Source: Sphingomonas sp. PsM26
GTDB taxonomy: Bacteria > Pseudomonadota > Alphaproteobacteria > Sphingomonadales > Sphingomonadaceae
Assembly (NCBI GenBank): GCA_030433805.1
Contig: JARUXA010000004.1
Span: forward strand, 1 to 64,000
DNA: 64,000 nt
Direction: 5' to 3'
Shown: one piece after another, positions 42,942 to 52,509 of the stretch
How the letters are laid out: the number at the start of each line of letters is the position of its first letter
Position numbering within the stretch: position 1 is the stretch's first letter
Translations under genes and position numbers: made by a program
The notes under the pieces: model-generated
The model's database searches: none
Told to the model about the DNA's origin: nothing
Seen by the model: only the letters and a program-made list of their open reading frames with translations

Positions 42942-45900
42942 TCATTCCGCGGGTTGCGGCTTGTCGTCGCCGGGCTTGTATGGGATCCGCCCAGGGTCAC
43001 CCGGACCCAGCTGCGGCGGGGTCGGGGGACGGTGTTCGATCAGCGGGCCGCCATCGTCGCCGGGACGATAGGTCAGCAGGCGACGCCGCAACACGGGTCC
43101 CACCCGGCTTTCGATCCCGACCGCAAGGCTGAAGCTGGCAGGTACGATCAGCAGCGTCAGCACGGTCGACAGGATCAACCCGCCGATCACGGTGATCCCC
43201 ATCGGCACGCGCGACGATCCGTCACCGGTCAGCGCGAGCGCGGTCGGCATCATCCCCATCACCATCGCGACGGTCGTCATCACGATTGGCTGTGCACGCT
43301 TGTGTCCGGCGTCGATGATCGCGGTGACGACGTCGACGCCCTTGTTCATTTCCTCGAGCGCGAAGTCGACCAGCAGGATCGAGTTCTTGGCGACGATTCC
43401 GAGCAGCATAATCAACCCGATATAGACCGGCATTGAGATCGGCGTGCCTGTGACCGCCAGCCCGATCAATCCGCCAAGCGGTGCCACAAGCAGCGACATT
43501 ATGTTGATAAACGGCGGCAACAGGCGGCGATACAGCAGGACCAGCACCGCAAAGAGCAGGAAAATACCCGCAACCAGCGCGATGATGAAGTTCTGGATCA
43601 GCTCTTCCTGCCATTTCGACTCGCCGAGGACGAGTTCCTTCACCCCGATCGGCATAGTCTTGAACAGCGGGAGTTCGTGGATCTCCTTCTGCGCGGTGCC
43701 GCTGACGACGCCGGGCGCGAGATCCGCACCGATCGTCAGCTGGCGCTGCTGCGCGACGCGTTCGATCTTGGTCGGGCCTGCACCGAAGCCGATGTCGGCG
43801 ACGACGCTCAAGGGGACCGATCCTCCGCTCGCGGTCTGCACCGGCAGGTTCTGGATCGTCGACAGCCGCTGACGCGAATCCTGGTCGAGCGCGACGCGGA
43901 TCGGGATCTGGCGATCGGACAGCGAGAATTTGGCGCTGTTCTGGTCGATGTCACCAAGCGTCGCGATGCGGATCGCGCTCGACATGGCGGCGGTCGTCAC
44001 CCCCATGCTCGCGGCAAGGTCCATGTGCGGCGTGATGACGATCTCGGGACGCTTGAGGTCCCCGCTGATCCGCGGCGCGACGATATCGGGCAGTCTGCTC
44101 ATCTGTTCGACCAGCTTGGCACCCGTTTCGGCAAGGATCTTGGGATCGTCGCTGCCGAGCGTAACGGTCAGCGCACGGCCACCGCTACCCCAGCCGCTCG
44201 ACGAGCGGAACGAAACGCGCGCGTCGGGGATCGTCTGGAGTGTCGGGGCGAGCGCACGTTCGAAGTCGTAGCTCTTCATCGTGCGCTCCTTCTTCGGCTT
44301 GAAGATCGCGGTGACGCGACCGTTGCCGACGAAGGCACGCGAATAGACCGATTCGACGCTTGGCTGTTTCTGGAGGATGTCCGCGACCTGCGCGACGACG
44401 GCCTTTGTTTCTGCAAGCGTCGTACCCGGCACCATTTCGACGTTCGCAGTGCTCGAATCGCTGTCACGCAGCGGCTGGAACGTCGCTGGGATCGACATGA
44501 ACAGATAGATCGTCGCCCCGAATGCAACCGCACCCGCAAGGATCGCGGACCAGCGATGGAGCAGCGTCCAGCGCAGGATCGCCATGTAGCGATCCATGAT
44601 CCAGCCCTCGCCATGCGAAGCCTCGCCTTGCGCCTTGAGGAAATAGGCGGCGAGCATCGGCGTGATGAGACGCGCGACCGCAAGGCTCATCAGCACCGAA
44701 GCGACGACGGTCAGGCCGAAGTTCTTGAAGAACTGGCCCGAAATGCCGGGCATCAGGCCAACCGGCAGGAACACCGCGACGATCGCCATGGTCGTCGCGA
44801 GCACCGCGAGACCGATTTCGTCGGCGGCGTCGATCGACGCCTGATAGGCGGATTTGCCCATGCGCATGTGGCGGACGATGTTCTCGATCTCGACGATCGC
44901 GTCATCCACCAGCACGCCCGCAACGAGGCTGAGCGCCATCAAGGTCATGTTGTTGAGCGTGAAGCCGAGCAGATCCATGACCCAGAAGGTCGGGATCGCG
45001 GACAGCGGGATGGCGAGCGCGGAGATGATCGTCGAGCGCCAGTCGCGCAGGAAGACGAACACGATGACGACCGCGAGCAACGCGCCCTCGACCATCGCTT
45101 CCATCGCCGAATCATATTGCTGCTTGGTGTATTTGACCGAGTCCGAGATGCGCTTGAAATGCACCTTGGGGTTGCGCGCCTCGAGGGCTGCGAGCTTCTT
45201 CTCGGCTTCCTCGAACACGGTGACGTCCGACGCACCCTTGGCACGCTGGAAATCGAACGACAGCACTTGCTGGCCGTTGAGCGCGGACGACGAGCGTTGC
45301 TCGGCGTAGAGATCCTGCACACGGCCAAGATCTGCGAGCTTGAGCGTCTGCCCGAGCCCGGTGGCGATCTGCGTCTGGCCGAGCTGGTACGCGCTTTGCG
45401 CGTTGCCGAGCACGCGGACCGACTGTTCGGACCCGGCGAGCTGCGCGCGACCGCCCGCGGCGTTGAGGTTGACCTGGCGCAACTGCTGATTGACCTGCGA
45501 CGCGGTCAGACCGTGGGCGGAGAGCTTGGCGGGATCGAGGATGACGCGGATCTCGCGATCGACGCCGCCGTTGCGGTTGACGCCAGCAAGGCCCGGTACC
45601 GACAGCAATTCCTTGGCGACATTGTTGTCGATGTACCAGCTGAGCTGCTCGACCGTCATGTCGGTGCCGATCGCGGCATAGCTCGCGAGATCGTTGCCGG
45701 TGGTGTTGGCGCGCATGATCTGCGGCTCGAGGATACCGTCGGGCAAGTTGCTGCGAATTTGCGCGACCGCCGAGCGGACGTCCTCGACCGCGCGGTCGAT
45801 CGGCGTGCCGATCGCGAGCTGGACGACGGTTTGCGAATCGCCTTCGGTCACGGTCGAATCGATCTCGTCGATTCCCTGGAGGCTGCGGAGCGCCGCCTCG

Positions 45901-46109
45901 ACTCGCTGGGTGACTTGCGTCTCGAGCTCGGTCGGCGCGGCGCCGGGCTGGCTGATCTCGACGATGACGACCGGAAAATCGATGTCGGGCTGGTTGTTGA
46001 CGTCGAGCCGCGTGAAGCTGACGATGCCGGCCATCGTCAGCATGAAGAACAGGACCAGCGACGGGACCGGATTGCGGATCGACCATGCCGAGATGTTCCG
46101 GAAGCTCAT
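42942..46109 (-). CDS. RND efflux permease (HAE1, MdtB/AcrB-like)
   Basis: Inner-membrane proton-driven multidrug exporter (1055 aa). First helix and start [20 protein letters not shown] are typical; large periplasmic loops follow helices 1 and 7. Helix 4 carries the proton-relay acids in [21 protein letters not shown] Gly-rich [15 protein letters not shown] segment and the C-terminal [22 protein letters not shown] are family landmarks. It is 4 bp downstream of its adaptor gene. No outer-membrane factor is encoded next to it, so it probably uses a shared one, perhaps the one at 55707. Confidence 0.95.
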   Translation of the reverse strand: MSFRNISAWSIRNPVPSLVLFFMLTMAGIVSFTRLDVNNQPDIDFPVVIVEISQPGAAPTELETQVTQRVEAALRSLQGIDEIDSTVTEGDSQTVVQLAIGTPIDRAVEDVRSAVAQIRSNLPDGILEPQIMRANTTGNDLASYAAIGTDMTVEQLSWYIDNNVAKELLSVPGLAGVNRNGGVDREIRVILDPAKLSAHGLTASQVNQQLRQVNLNAAGGRAQLAGSEQSVRVLGNAQSAYQLGQTQIATGLGQTLKLADLGRVQDLYAEQRSSSALNGQQVLSFDFQRAKGASDVTVFEEAEKKLAALEARNPKVHFKRISDSVKYTKQQYDSAMEAMVEGALLAVVIVFVFLRDWRSTIISALAIPLSAIPTFWVMDLLGFTLNNMTLMALSLVAGVLVDDAIVEIENIVRHMRMGKSAYQASIDAADEIGLAVLATTMAIVAVFLPVGLMPGISGQFFKNFGLTVVASVLMSLAVARLITPMLAAYFLKAQGEASHGEGWIMDRYMAILRWTLLHRWSAILAGAVAFGATIYLFMSIPATFQPLRDSDSSTANVEMVPGTTLAETKAVVAQVADILQKQPSVESVYSRAFVGNGRVTAIFKPKKERTMKSYDFERALAPTLQTIPDARVSFRSSSGWGSGGRALTVTLGSDDPKILAETGAKLVEQMSRLPDIVAPRISGDLKRPEIVITPHMDLAASMGVTTAAMSSAIRIATLGDIDQNSAKFSLSDRQIPIRVALDQDSRQRLSTIQNLPVQTASGGSVPLSVVADIGFGAGPTKIERVAQQRQLTIGADLAPGVVSGTAQKEIHELPLFKTMPIGVKELVLGESKWQEELIQNFIIALVAGIFLLFAVLVLLYRRLLPPFINIMSLLVAPLGGLIGLAVTGTPISMPVYIGLIMLLGIVAKNSILLVDFALEEMNKGVDVVTAIIDAGHKRAQPIVMTTVAMVMGMMPTALALTGDGSSRVPMGITVIGGLILSTVLTLLIVPASFSLAVGIESRVGPVLRRRLLTYRPGDDGGPLIEHRPPTPPQLGPGDPGRIPYKPGDDKPQPAE

Positions 46110-46113
46110 CGTG

Positions 46114-47298
46114 CTACCCCTGCTTTGCCGTGGCCGCCGCGACGCGCGTCGGTCTGACCTTCTGGTCCGGCGTCAGGAAGGCTCCTGCCGACAGGACGAC
46201 TTGTTCGGTGCCGTTGAGCCCCTCGACGATCGAGACGCCGCTGTCCGACACTTCGCCAACCTTGATCGCGCGCCGGACGATCTTGTCGCCAGCACCCATC
46301 ACATACACGAAATTGCCCTTTTCGTCGCTCTGGATCGCCGAGTTGGGCAGCTGCGGCACGTCGGTCATGCCCGAGACGACCGAAGCCGAGGCAAACCCGC
46401 CGGGGCGGAGCGCGGGATTGTACGACAGGGCGATGCGCGCGATGCCCTGCCGGCTTGTCGGATCGATCACGGGGGAGACCTGCCACACTTCTCCGGTGAA
46501 GCTGTCGCTGCCGCCGACCGGCGTGACCTGAGCGCGTGCGCCGATCCGCAGGCCGCGCAAATCGGCTTCGCTGATCTGCGCCCGCATTTCCATCTGGCCG
46601 CCGTCGGCCAGTCGGAACAACGTCCCCGTGCCCGGGCCGACAATCTGACCCGGCTCGACTGCGCGGGTCAGCACAAGACCCGCCGAGGGAGCGCGAATGT
46701 CGAGCCGGTTGGTGCGCGCATTGGCCTCGCCGAGCGTCGCCTGCGCGACCTTGACGCGCGCCAAAGCGGCATCGCGGGTCGCTGCCTTGCGTTCCAGATC
46801 GGCTTTGGAGAGGAACCCGCGCGTCACCAGCGTCTGTGCACGATCGAGTTCGGATTGCGCGATCGCGGCATCCGACCGTGCGACCGCGATCTGCGCGTTG
46901 AGCGACGCAGCCGTCTGCGTCTGGACCGAGCGGTCGACCAGCGCGAGGACCTGCCCCTTGGCGACCCACTGGCCGGGTTCGACCAGGACGCGCGTCACCA
47001 TGCCCCCGTCACCCGCGACGCCGATCGGCATTTCGCGGCGCGCGGCCAGCGATCCGGTCGCCGAGACGACGCGGGCGACGCTCGACCGCCCCGGCACCAC
47101 GACCGACACGAGCGGTAATTGCTCGACCGCCTTCGTGACCGGCTTTGCGCGCCCCATCGTGAAATACGCGATCGCCGCCACGATCGCGATGACGGTAATG
47201 ATCCCGATGATCAGCCCGGTCCGTCCCCGGCGCGGCGCGTCCGGACTTGGCAGCCCAAGTACCTCCTCATTGCCGATCGCACGCGTCTCGTAATTCAT
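46114..47298 (-). CDS. RND efflux periplasmic adaptor (membrane fusion protein)
   Basis: Adaptor subunit (394 aa) linking the RND pump to the outer membrane. One N-terminal membrane anchor (about residues 28-48, GLIIGIITVIAIVAAIAYFTM), no lipobox. A biotinyl-lipoyl-like half motif (GMVTRVLVEPGQWVAKGQVLALVD), an alpha-hairpin (about 125-195) and the second half (NRLDIRAPSAGLVLTRAVEPGQIV) are clear, then the beta-barrel and membrane-proximal domains. ATG 47298 was preferred over the codon three residues upstream. Its leader has an inverted repeat at 47318-47335 and a palindrome at 47376-47386. Confidence 0.93.
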   Translation of the reverse strand: MNYETRAIGNEEVLGLPSPDAPRRGRTGLIIGIITVIAIVAAIAYFTMGRAKPVTKAVEQLPLVSVVVPGRSSVARVVSATGSLAARREMPIGVAGDGGMVTRVLVEPGQWVAKGQVLALVDRSVQTQTAASLNAQIAVARSDAAIAQSELDRAQTLVTRGFLSKADLERKAATRDAALARVKVAQATLGEANARTNRLDIRAPSAGLVLTRAVEPGQIVGPGTGTLFRLADGGQMEMRAQISEADLRGLRIGARAQVTPVGGSDSFTGEVWQVSPVIDPTSRQGIARIALSYNPALRPGGFASASVVSGMTDVPQLPNSAIQSDEKGNFVYVMGAGDKIVRRAIKVGEVSDSGVSIVEGLNGTEQVVLSAGAFLTPDQKVRPTRVAAATAKQG

Positions 47299-47317
47299 CT
47301 GAGTCAATCCAGATCCT

Positions 47318-47335
47318 TAGGGTCTTGCGACCCTA
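47318..47335. promoter_or_regulatory. Inverted repeat in the leader of the first RND operon
   Basis: TAGGGTC/GACCCTA with a 4-nt spacer forms a perfect 7-bp inverted repeat ending 19 bp upstream of the adaptor start codon. It could be a dimeric repressor site or a leader hairpin near the ribosome site. No assigned regulator. Confidence 0.5.
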
Positions 47336-47375
47336 CCCCCCGCCCGTACCGCCCGAGAGCAGCCTTCGTGCTTGC

Positions 47376-47386
47376 AACACTGTGTT
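47376..47386. promoter_or_regulatory. Palindromic motif upstream of the first RND operon
   Basis: AACACTGTGTT is a perfect 11-bp palindrome (5-bp arms around a central T) 78 bp upstream of the adaptor start. The same motif with one base changed (AACAGTGTGTT) lies upstream of the second RND operon at 51137. The arrangement fits a TetR-type operator shared by both pumps; this is inference. Confidence 0.5.
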
Positions 47387-47551
47387 ATAGGAATAAACCA
47401 CCAACCTCAAGAGGGGTAATTTTCGTGCGTTACATGCCGCTTTTCCAACCGCGCTGCAAGGCGAGCATACAGCTTGACCGCAGGAATTGAACGTGTGTTG
47501 CGCTGCGGCATCTGACAACGTTGCCACGCTGGATGTGCCGCGCGGCATTGT

Positions 47552-49789
47552 TCAACGTTTGCGTGCTGCTGCCCCCGGGCGGTACTGGCGTGCGGTATGC
47601 GCGGTAATGTCGGCGGGGTAGAACCACACCGGACGCAGCGCGCCGCCGGCATAACGTTCTGCCTGGTCGCGGAAATGCGGGGACCCAGGATCACCGCTTT
47701 CGCCACCCGCAGTCACCGCCCAGGCGCGGACCTTGGGTCCGAACTCGACCACCGCGACGAAGCTGTTGCCGCTCGATCCGTACAGTTTCTTGGTATTGGG
47801 GTAGGGCCGCGCGCCGAACGACGCGAGGCTGCCCCATTGCGCCGAGGTGAAGGGTACGGGGATGCTCGGCTTCGCATCGTCGAAATGCGGCTGGATCGAG
47901 TCGTCGAGCCGCTGGAAGCGGTTGATCTGGCCCCAGCCGACCTGCCACGTCCCGAAGTCGCGGGTCAGTTGGTCGGCGGCTTCGCCCAGCGCGTCGAGCT
48001 TGCGCGCGTCGGGAACGCGGGTGGCGATGTAATCGGGGACATTGATCTGCTCGGCTTGAATGAAGGTGCCTGCCTCACGCCACATCTTGCCGCCCCACAG
48101 CACGCCGAGCGTGGTCGCGACCGAGTCCGCACCCCAGCGATAGTTCCAGCCGCGCAGCACGCCGATCGGCCCCGCTAGTTTCGCGCGGCGCGCGTCCTTG
48201 TCGGGCAGCGCGTCATACGCCTTGAGCAGCGGGGGGATCAGCCGCGCGAAGGCGGGCAGGTAGCTGTCATAGGCGGCGGCCATCAGCCGTTCCGGCGTGA
48301 AGTCGTGCTTGCCCGTGAGCAGCAGATCGGCATGGACCCCGCGCGGGTTCTCGCCGAACGTGTCCATATAGCGGGGATAGTCCTTGGCCTTGGGACTGTC
48401 GGGGCCAGCAGCGCTCCACGGCCAGTCGTTGGTGTTGCGCACCCAGCCGACGCCGGGATCGATGGCATTCGGCAGCGAGGCGACGGTGTGCAGGCCCTTC
48501 CAGTCGGTTGCGGGGTTCGCGCCGTCGACCGGCTTGGCATAATCGTACCCGTCGTTGCGAACGGGCACGAATTGCGGGTGAAGATAGGCGATCTGCCCCT
48601 TGGCGTCGGCAAACAGCGTGTCGTTCGACGAATTGGCTTGGCGCTCGGCGACCTTCATGTAGCTCGCGAGGTCCTGCGCCTTGGTCCTGAGCCAGCTCTG
48701 CTCAAGCGCGGGGACGGGCTTCCACATCAACCCTTGCGCGATCCACTTGCCGCCCTGTGCCGCGACGATCGGGCCGTGGTGGGTGGCATAGGTAGTGAAG
48801 CTGCGGCGCGCGAGCGTGCCGTCGGCCTTACGATAGGCGAGGGTAATCGCTCGCGTCGTGACCGGTCGCTGTTCGCTGCCGTAGCGGTAGGTGATCGCGT
48901 TGCCGGCGCGAGTGATGTCCTCCGCAAAGGAATCGACATTGTCGACGCCCGAGGAGGTGTGCATCCACCCGGCTTTCTCATTAAAGCCCTGGTAGATGAA
49001 GAACTGCCCCCAGGTCGACGCGCCGTAGGCGTTGAGCCCCTCGCGACTGGTCATCTGTAATTCGGCGCGGAAGTAGAAGCTGGTGTGCGGGTTGATCAGC
49101 AGCAGCGCGTGCCCGTCGACCGTGTTGCGCGGCGCGATCGCGATGCCGTTCGATCCGCGCGGCTCGCGGGGGACCGGGCCGGCGTCTTCCTCGGCCACCG
49201 CGATGCGCTGGCCTCCGTAAAAAGCGGCGAGGTCGGTCAGCGAAATGCGTTCGATATCGCCGCCGATGCTGCCCTCAGTGAACGACAGCGCCATCCACGG
49301 TTCGAACCGCGTCAGCACCTTGGCGCGAGTCCCGGGGTGCGTCGCGAGGTAATAGTTGAGCCCGTCCGCCCATGCGCGCATCAGCGCCTGCAGATAGGCC
49401 GGGCTCTCGGCATAGCGCGCCTGCAGATCGGTCGGGTCGGCGAACAGGCGTTGGCGGAGGTCTGCCCACAAGGCGGTCTCGCCCTCGGCTTCGGCGGTGC
49501 GGCCGAGTGCGGTGAGGTAATTGGCCTCGATCCGTGCGAAATCGTCCTCCGCCTGCGCGTAGATCGCACCGAATACCGCGTCCGCATCGGTCGTGCCGCG
49601 GACATGCGCGATCCCCCAGGTGTCGCGCGTGATCGTGACGCGGGCGGCTTCCGCCTTCCAGCGGGCCCGGTCCGCTGGCGCGGGCGCTGGCGCAGCCGCG
49701 GTCGACAGCAGCGTTGCCGCCAGAAGGAGAGCAGCGCGCTTGCGCATGGCGGGGGCGGGGGTATCCATGGGGGCGACGCTATCGGGCAT
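47552..49789 (-). CDS. Penicillin acylase family protein (Ntn hydrolase, S45)
   Basis: Secreted N-terminal nucleophile hydrolase precursor (745 aa) of the penicillin/AHL/aculeacin acylase family. Signal peptide about residues 15-33 (RKRAALLLAATLLSTAAA). An alpha-chain part (ITRDTWGIAHVRGTTDADAVFGAIYAQAEDDF) precedes the autoprocessing site RGSNG, where Ser213 becomes the N-terminal nucleophile of the beta chain; INPHTSFYF, and later RNTNDWPWSAAGPDSPK are typical beta-chain motifs. Substrate (beta-lactam, acyl-homoserine lactone, lipopeptide) cannot be told. Start 49789 has a GCGAGG site; ATG 49768 or 49747 remain possible. Divergent from the amidohydrolase, between two efflux operons. Confidence 0.9.
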   Translation of the reverse strand: MPDSVAPMDTPAPAMRKRAALLLAATLLSTAAAPAPAPADRARWKAEAARVTITRDTWGIAHVRGTTDADAVFGAIYAQAEDDFARIEANYLTALGRTAEAEGETALWADLRQRLFADPTDLQARYAESPAYLQALMRAWADGLNYYLATHPGTRAKVLTRFEPWMALSFTEGSIGGDIERISLTDLAAFYGGQRIAVAEEDAGPVPREPRGSNGIAIAPRNTVDGHALLLINPHTSFYFRAELQMTSREGLNAYGASTWGQFFIYQGFNEKAGWMHTSSGVDNVDSFAEDITRAGNAITYRYGSEQRPVTTRAITLAYRKADGTLARRSFTTYATHHGPIVAAQGGKWIAQGLMWKPVPALEQSWLRTKAQDLASYMKVAERQANSSNDTLFADAKGQIAYLHPQFVPVRNDGYDYAKPVDGANPATDWKGLHTVASLPNAIDPGVGWVRNTNDWPWSAAGPDSPKAKDYPRYMDTFGENPRGVHADLLLTGKHDFTPERLMAAAYDSYLPAFARLIPPLLKAYDALPDKDARRAKLAGPIGVLRGWNYRWGADSVATTLGVLWGGKMWREAGTFIQAEQINVPDYIATRVPDARKLDALGEAADQLTRDFGTWQVGWGQINRFQRLDDSIQPHFDDAKPSIPVPFTSAQWGSLASFGARPYPNTKKLYGSSGNSFVAVVEFGPKVRAWAVTAGGESGDPGSPHFRDQAERYAGGALRPVWFYPADITAHTARQYRPGAAARKR

Positions 49790-49816
49790 CGTGCCTCGCG
49801 ACAACTCTTGGGGTGG

Positions 49817-51085
49817 ATGATGCGGCGGATCGCGAAGACGTGGCTGATCGGGGTGGCCTTGCTGGCGATGGGGGCAGCACCTGCACCGACGCGCACGATC
49901 CTGTTGCGGCCCGCGGCGGTGTTCGACGGGGTCGATCCGGTCGCGCATGCCGGATGGCAGGTGCTGGTGACGGGCGAACGGATCGTCGCGGTCGGCCCTG
50001 CGCTCGCCGTGCCGGCGGGCGCGGAGACGATCGACTTGCCGGGCGAAACGCTGATGCCGGGGATGATCGAGGGGCACGGGCACCTGCTCCTCCATCCTTA
50101 CAACGAGACGTCGTGGGACGATCAGGTGCTCCACGAACCGCTCGCGATGCGCACCGCGCGTGCCACGGTGAGCGCGCGGGCGACGTTGCTCGCAGGCTTC
50201 ACGACCGAACGCGATCTCGGGACCGAGGGGGCGGGCTATGCGGACGTCGGTCTAAAGCAGGCGATTGCGCAGGGGATCGTGCCGGGGCCGCGGATGCTTG
50301 TCGCGACGCGCGCGATCGTCGCCAGGGGCGCGTATGGACCCAAGGGATATGAGCCAGGCGTCGACGTTCCGCAGGGCGCGGAGGAAGCGAGCGGCGTGGA
50401 CGACGTGGTCCGCGTGGTCCGCAGCCAGATCGCGGCGGGGGCGGATGTGGTCAAGCTGTACGGCGACTATCGCTGGGGGCCGGGCGAGCCCAGCCGCGCG
50501 ACCTTCTCGCAAGCCGAAATGACCGCCGCGGTCGCCGCCGCGCATGATGCTGGACGGACCGTCGCGGTCCATACCTCCACCCCCGAAGGCATGCGCCGCG
50601 CGATCGCCGCCGGGGCGGACACGATCGAACATGGCTATGGTGGCACAGCCGAGATCTTTCGGGCGATGGCGGCGCGGGGGATCGCCTTGTGCCCGACGCT
50701 CGCGGCATCCGATGCGGTATCGCGCTATCGTGGCTGGAGCGGCGGCGATCCGGTGCCGCAGGCGGTTGCGGAGAACCGCGCATCGCTTGCGCTGGCGCGG
50801 TCGGCCGGGGTGCCGATCTGCATGGGGGGCGACGTCGGCGTGTTCGCGCATGGCGAGAGTGCGCGCGAAATGGTGCTGCTGGCACAAGCCGGAATGCCGA
50901 TCGGGGACGTGCTGATCGCTGCGACATCGGGCAATGCCCGCGCCTTCCACCTCACCGATCGCGGCAGCATCAAGCCCGGTCTGCTTGCCGACCTGATCGC
51001 GGTACGGGGCGACCTGATGCGGGATGCAGGGGCGGTGCAGCACGTTGACTGGGTGATGAAGGGCGGGGCAGTCGTGCCGCGCTGA
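49817..51085 (+). CDS. Exported amidohydrolase (imidazolonepropionase/prolidase-like)
   Basis: Metal-dependent hydrolase (422 aa) of the amidohydrolase superfamily with a short signal peptide (about 1-22, to GAAPAP). Metal ligands are complete for a binuclear enzyme: His87/His89 in EGHGHL, carboxylatable Lys213 in VVKLYGD, His252 in AVHTSTPEG, His272 in TIEHGYG, Asp339 in GGDVGVFAHG. Relatives cleave dipeptides, amides or lactams. The start ATG 49817 has a GGGGTGG stretch; it is only 27 bp from the divergent acylase start, so the two are probably coregulated and act on related acylated compounds. Confidence 0.9.
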   Translation: MMRRIAKTWLIGVALLAMGAAPAPTRTILLRPAAVFDGVDPVAHAGWQVLVTGERIVAVGPALAVPAGAETIDLPGETLMPGMIEGHGHLLLHPYNETSWDDQVLHEPLAMRTARATVSARATLLAGFTTERDLGTEGAGYADVGLKQAIAQGIVPGPRMLVATRAIVARGAYGPKGYEPGVDVPQGAEEASGVDDVVRVVRSQIAAGADVVKLYGDYRWGPGEPSRATFSQAEMTAAVAAAHDAGRTVAVHTSTPEGMRRAIAAGADTIEHGYGGTAEIFRAMAARGIALCPTLAASDAVSRYRGWSGGDPVPQAVAENRASLALARSAGVPICMGGDVGVFAHGESAREMVLLAQAGMPIGDVLIAATSGNARAFHLTDRGSIKPGLLADLIAVRGDLMRDAGAVQHVDWVMKGGAVVPR

Positions 51086-51293
51086 GGAGACGATCTCGCC
51101 CCGGCTGTCTCACGCACCGAATAATAACGGCGTTTAAACAGTGTGTTAGCAAATATGTACCGATCGGGCGGTATATTCTTCTTGCATTGCAGCATCGGCG
51201 GCAGCACTTTTGTCCCTGCATAGCGGCGGCGTGCCGGAAGAGCAGAGCCGCACTGGCCGGCCGCCGAGCGATGCGCCAAATGGGGATCAGACA
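51086..51293. promoter_or_regulatory. Promoter region of the second RND operon
   Basis: About 210 bp upstream of the adaptor gene. The part 51,115-51,185 is AT-rich. It contains the motif AACAGTGTGTT at 51137-51147, 10 of 11 bases identical to the palindrome of the first RND operon. An open frame beginning at 51210 (TTG) is not needed, because the adaptor starts at 51294. Confidence 0.5.
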
Positions 51294-52499
51294 TTGACGA
51301 GTTCACATGCGCGCATCTTGCGCCCGGTTGTTGGTGCGGCCGCTTTCGGTCTGCTTGCGGCCTGTTCGCAAAAGGCACCGCCGCCGCCCCCGATGCCGCA
51401 GGTCAGTGTCGCCATACCCTTGCAGCGCGACGTGACCGATTGGGATGAATACGTAGGCCGCTTCGAGGCGATCCAGGACGTCGAGCTGCGCCCGCGCGTA
51501 TCGGGCACGATCGAGCGGATCTTCTTCGCCAACGGGCAGCGCGTGAAGAAGGGCGATGCCCTGTTCACGATCGACCCGCGCCCGTATCAGGCCGCACTGG
51601 CACAAGCGCGCGCACAGGTCGCCAAGGCGCAGGCGTCGGTGACCAATGCGCAATCCGAACTCACCCGCGCCAACGTGCTGCTCAAGGCCGAAGCGATCGC
51701 GCGCGAGGAATATGAGACCAAGCTCGCCGCAGTGCGCACCGCGCAGGCAGACCTGGGCGCGGCGCGCGCCAATGTCACGACCGCACAGCTCAACCTCGGC
51801 TTCACCACCGTCCGCTCGCCGATCACGGGAATCGTGTCGGACCGGCGCGTCAGCACCGGCAATTACGCGACTGAGGCCACCAGCGTCCTCACGCGCGTCG
51901 TCTCGACCGACCCGATCTGGTTCTCGTTCGAAGGCGCGGAAAGCTTCTATCTCAAATATCTGCGTCAGGCGAAGACCGGCGAGCGTGGCTCTTCGCGCAC
52001 GACGCACAATCCGGTCGACGTTCAGCTTGCCGACGAGAAGGGCTTCCGCTGGCACGGCAAGATGGAATTCGTCGACAATGCGATCGATCCCAATTCGGGG
52101 ACGATCCGCGCGCATGCCGTCATCGCCAATCCCGACGGCTTCCTGACGCCGGGGCTGTTCGGTCGCGCACGTTTGCTCGGATCGGGCCATTACCGCGCGA
52201 TGCTGGTGCCCGATGAAGCGGTCATCACCGACCAGACGCGCAAGCTCGTCTATGTCGTCGGCAAGGAAGGCAAGGTCATCGCCCGCCCGGTCGAGACCGG
52301 CCCGCAGGTCGAGGGGTTACGCGTCGTCAAGTCGGGGCTGGCCCCGACCGAGCATGTCGTGATCGACGGCATCACGACGTTGCAGCCAGGCGCGACGGTC
52401 AAGGAAAACCTCGTCAAGATGAAGCCCAAGGCCGCGGACACCGCGCCGCAGTCGACTCAGGAAAGCGCACCCCCCGCTTCCGACGCGACCGCGAACTAA
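51294..52499 (+). CDS. RND efflux periplasmic adaptor lipoprotein (AcrA/MexA-like)
   Basis: Adaptor lipoprotein (401 aa) with lipobox LLAAC after about 16 residues, so it is anchored by lipid in the inner membrane. TTG 51294 is the start: GGGGA lies 8 nt upstream and gives a proper lipoprotein signal. The AcrA-type domains follow in order: barrel-sandwich hybrid (VGRFEAIQDVELRPRVSGTIERIFFANGQRVKKGDALFTIDP), alpha-hairpin (about 90-150), second half-motif (GFTTVRSPITGIVSDRRV), beta-barrel and membrane-proximal domain. It starts the operon with the pump and outer-membrane factor. Confidence 0.95.
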   Translation: MTSSHARILRPVVGAAAFGLLAACSQKAPPPPPMPQVSVAIPLQRDVTDWDEYVGRFEAIQDVELRPRVSGTIERIFFANGQRVKKGDALFTIDPRPYQAALAQARAQVAKAQASVTNAQSELTRANVLLKAEAIAREEYETKLAAVRTAQADLGAARANVTTAQLNLGFTTVRSPITGIVSDRRVSTGNYATEATSVLTRVVSTDPIWFSFEGAESFYLKYLRQAKTGERGSSRTTHNPVDVQLADEKGFRWHGKMEFVDNAIDPNSGTIRAHAVIANPDGFLTPGLFGRARLLGSGHYRAMLVPDEAVITDQTRKLVYVVGKEGKVIARPVETGPQVEGLRVVKSGLAPTEHVVIDGITTLQPGATVKENLVKMKPKAADTAPQSTQESAPPASDATAN

Positions 52500-52509
52500 G
52501 GCGCAGCCC

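Noticed and set aside
43677..46157. 826-aa plus-strand frame opposite the first RND permease
   Set aside because: Antisense frame with low-complexity charged composition and no membrane segments.
51210..51293. TTG start giving a longer RND adaptor
   Set aside because: It would bury the lipobox signal 40 residues inside; TTG 51294 has its own ribosome site and gives a proper lipoprotein.
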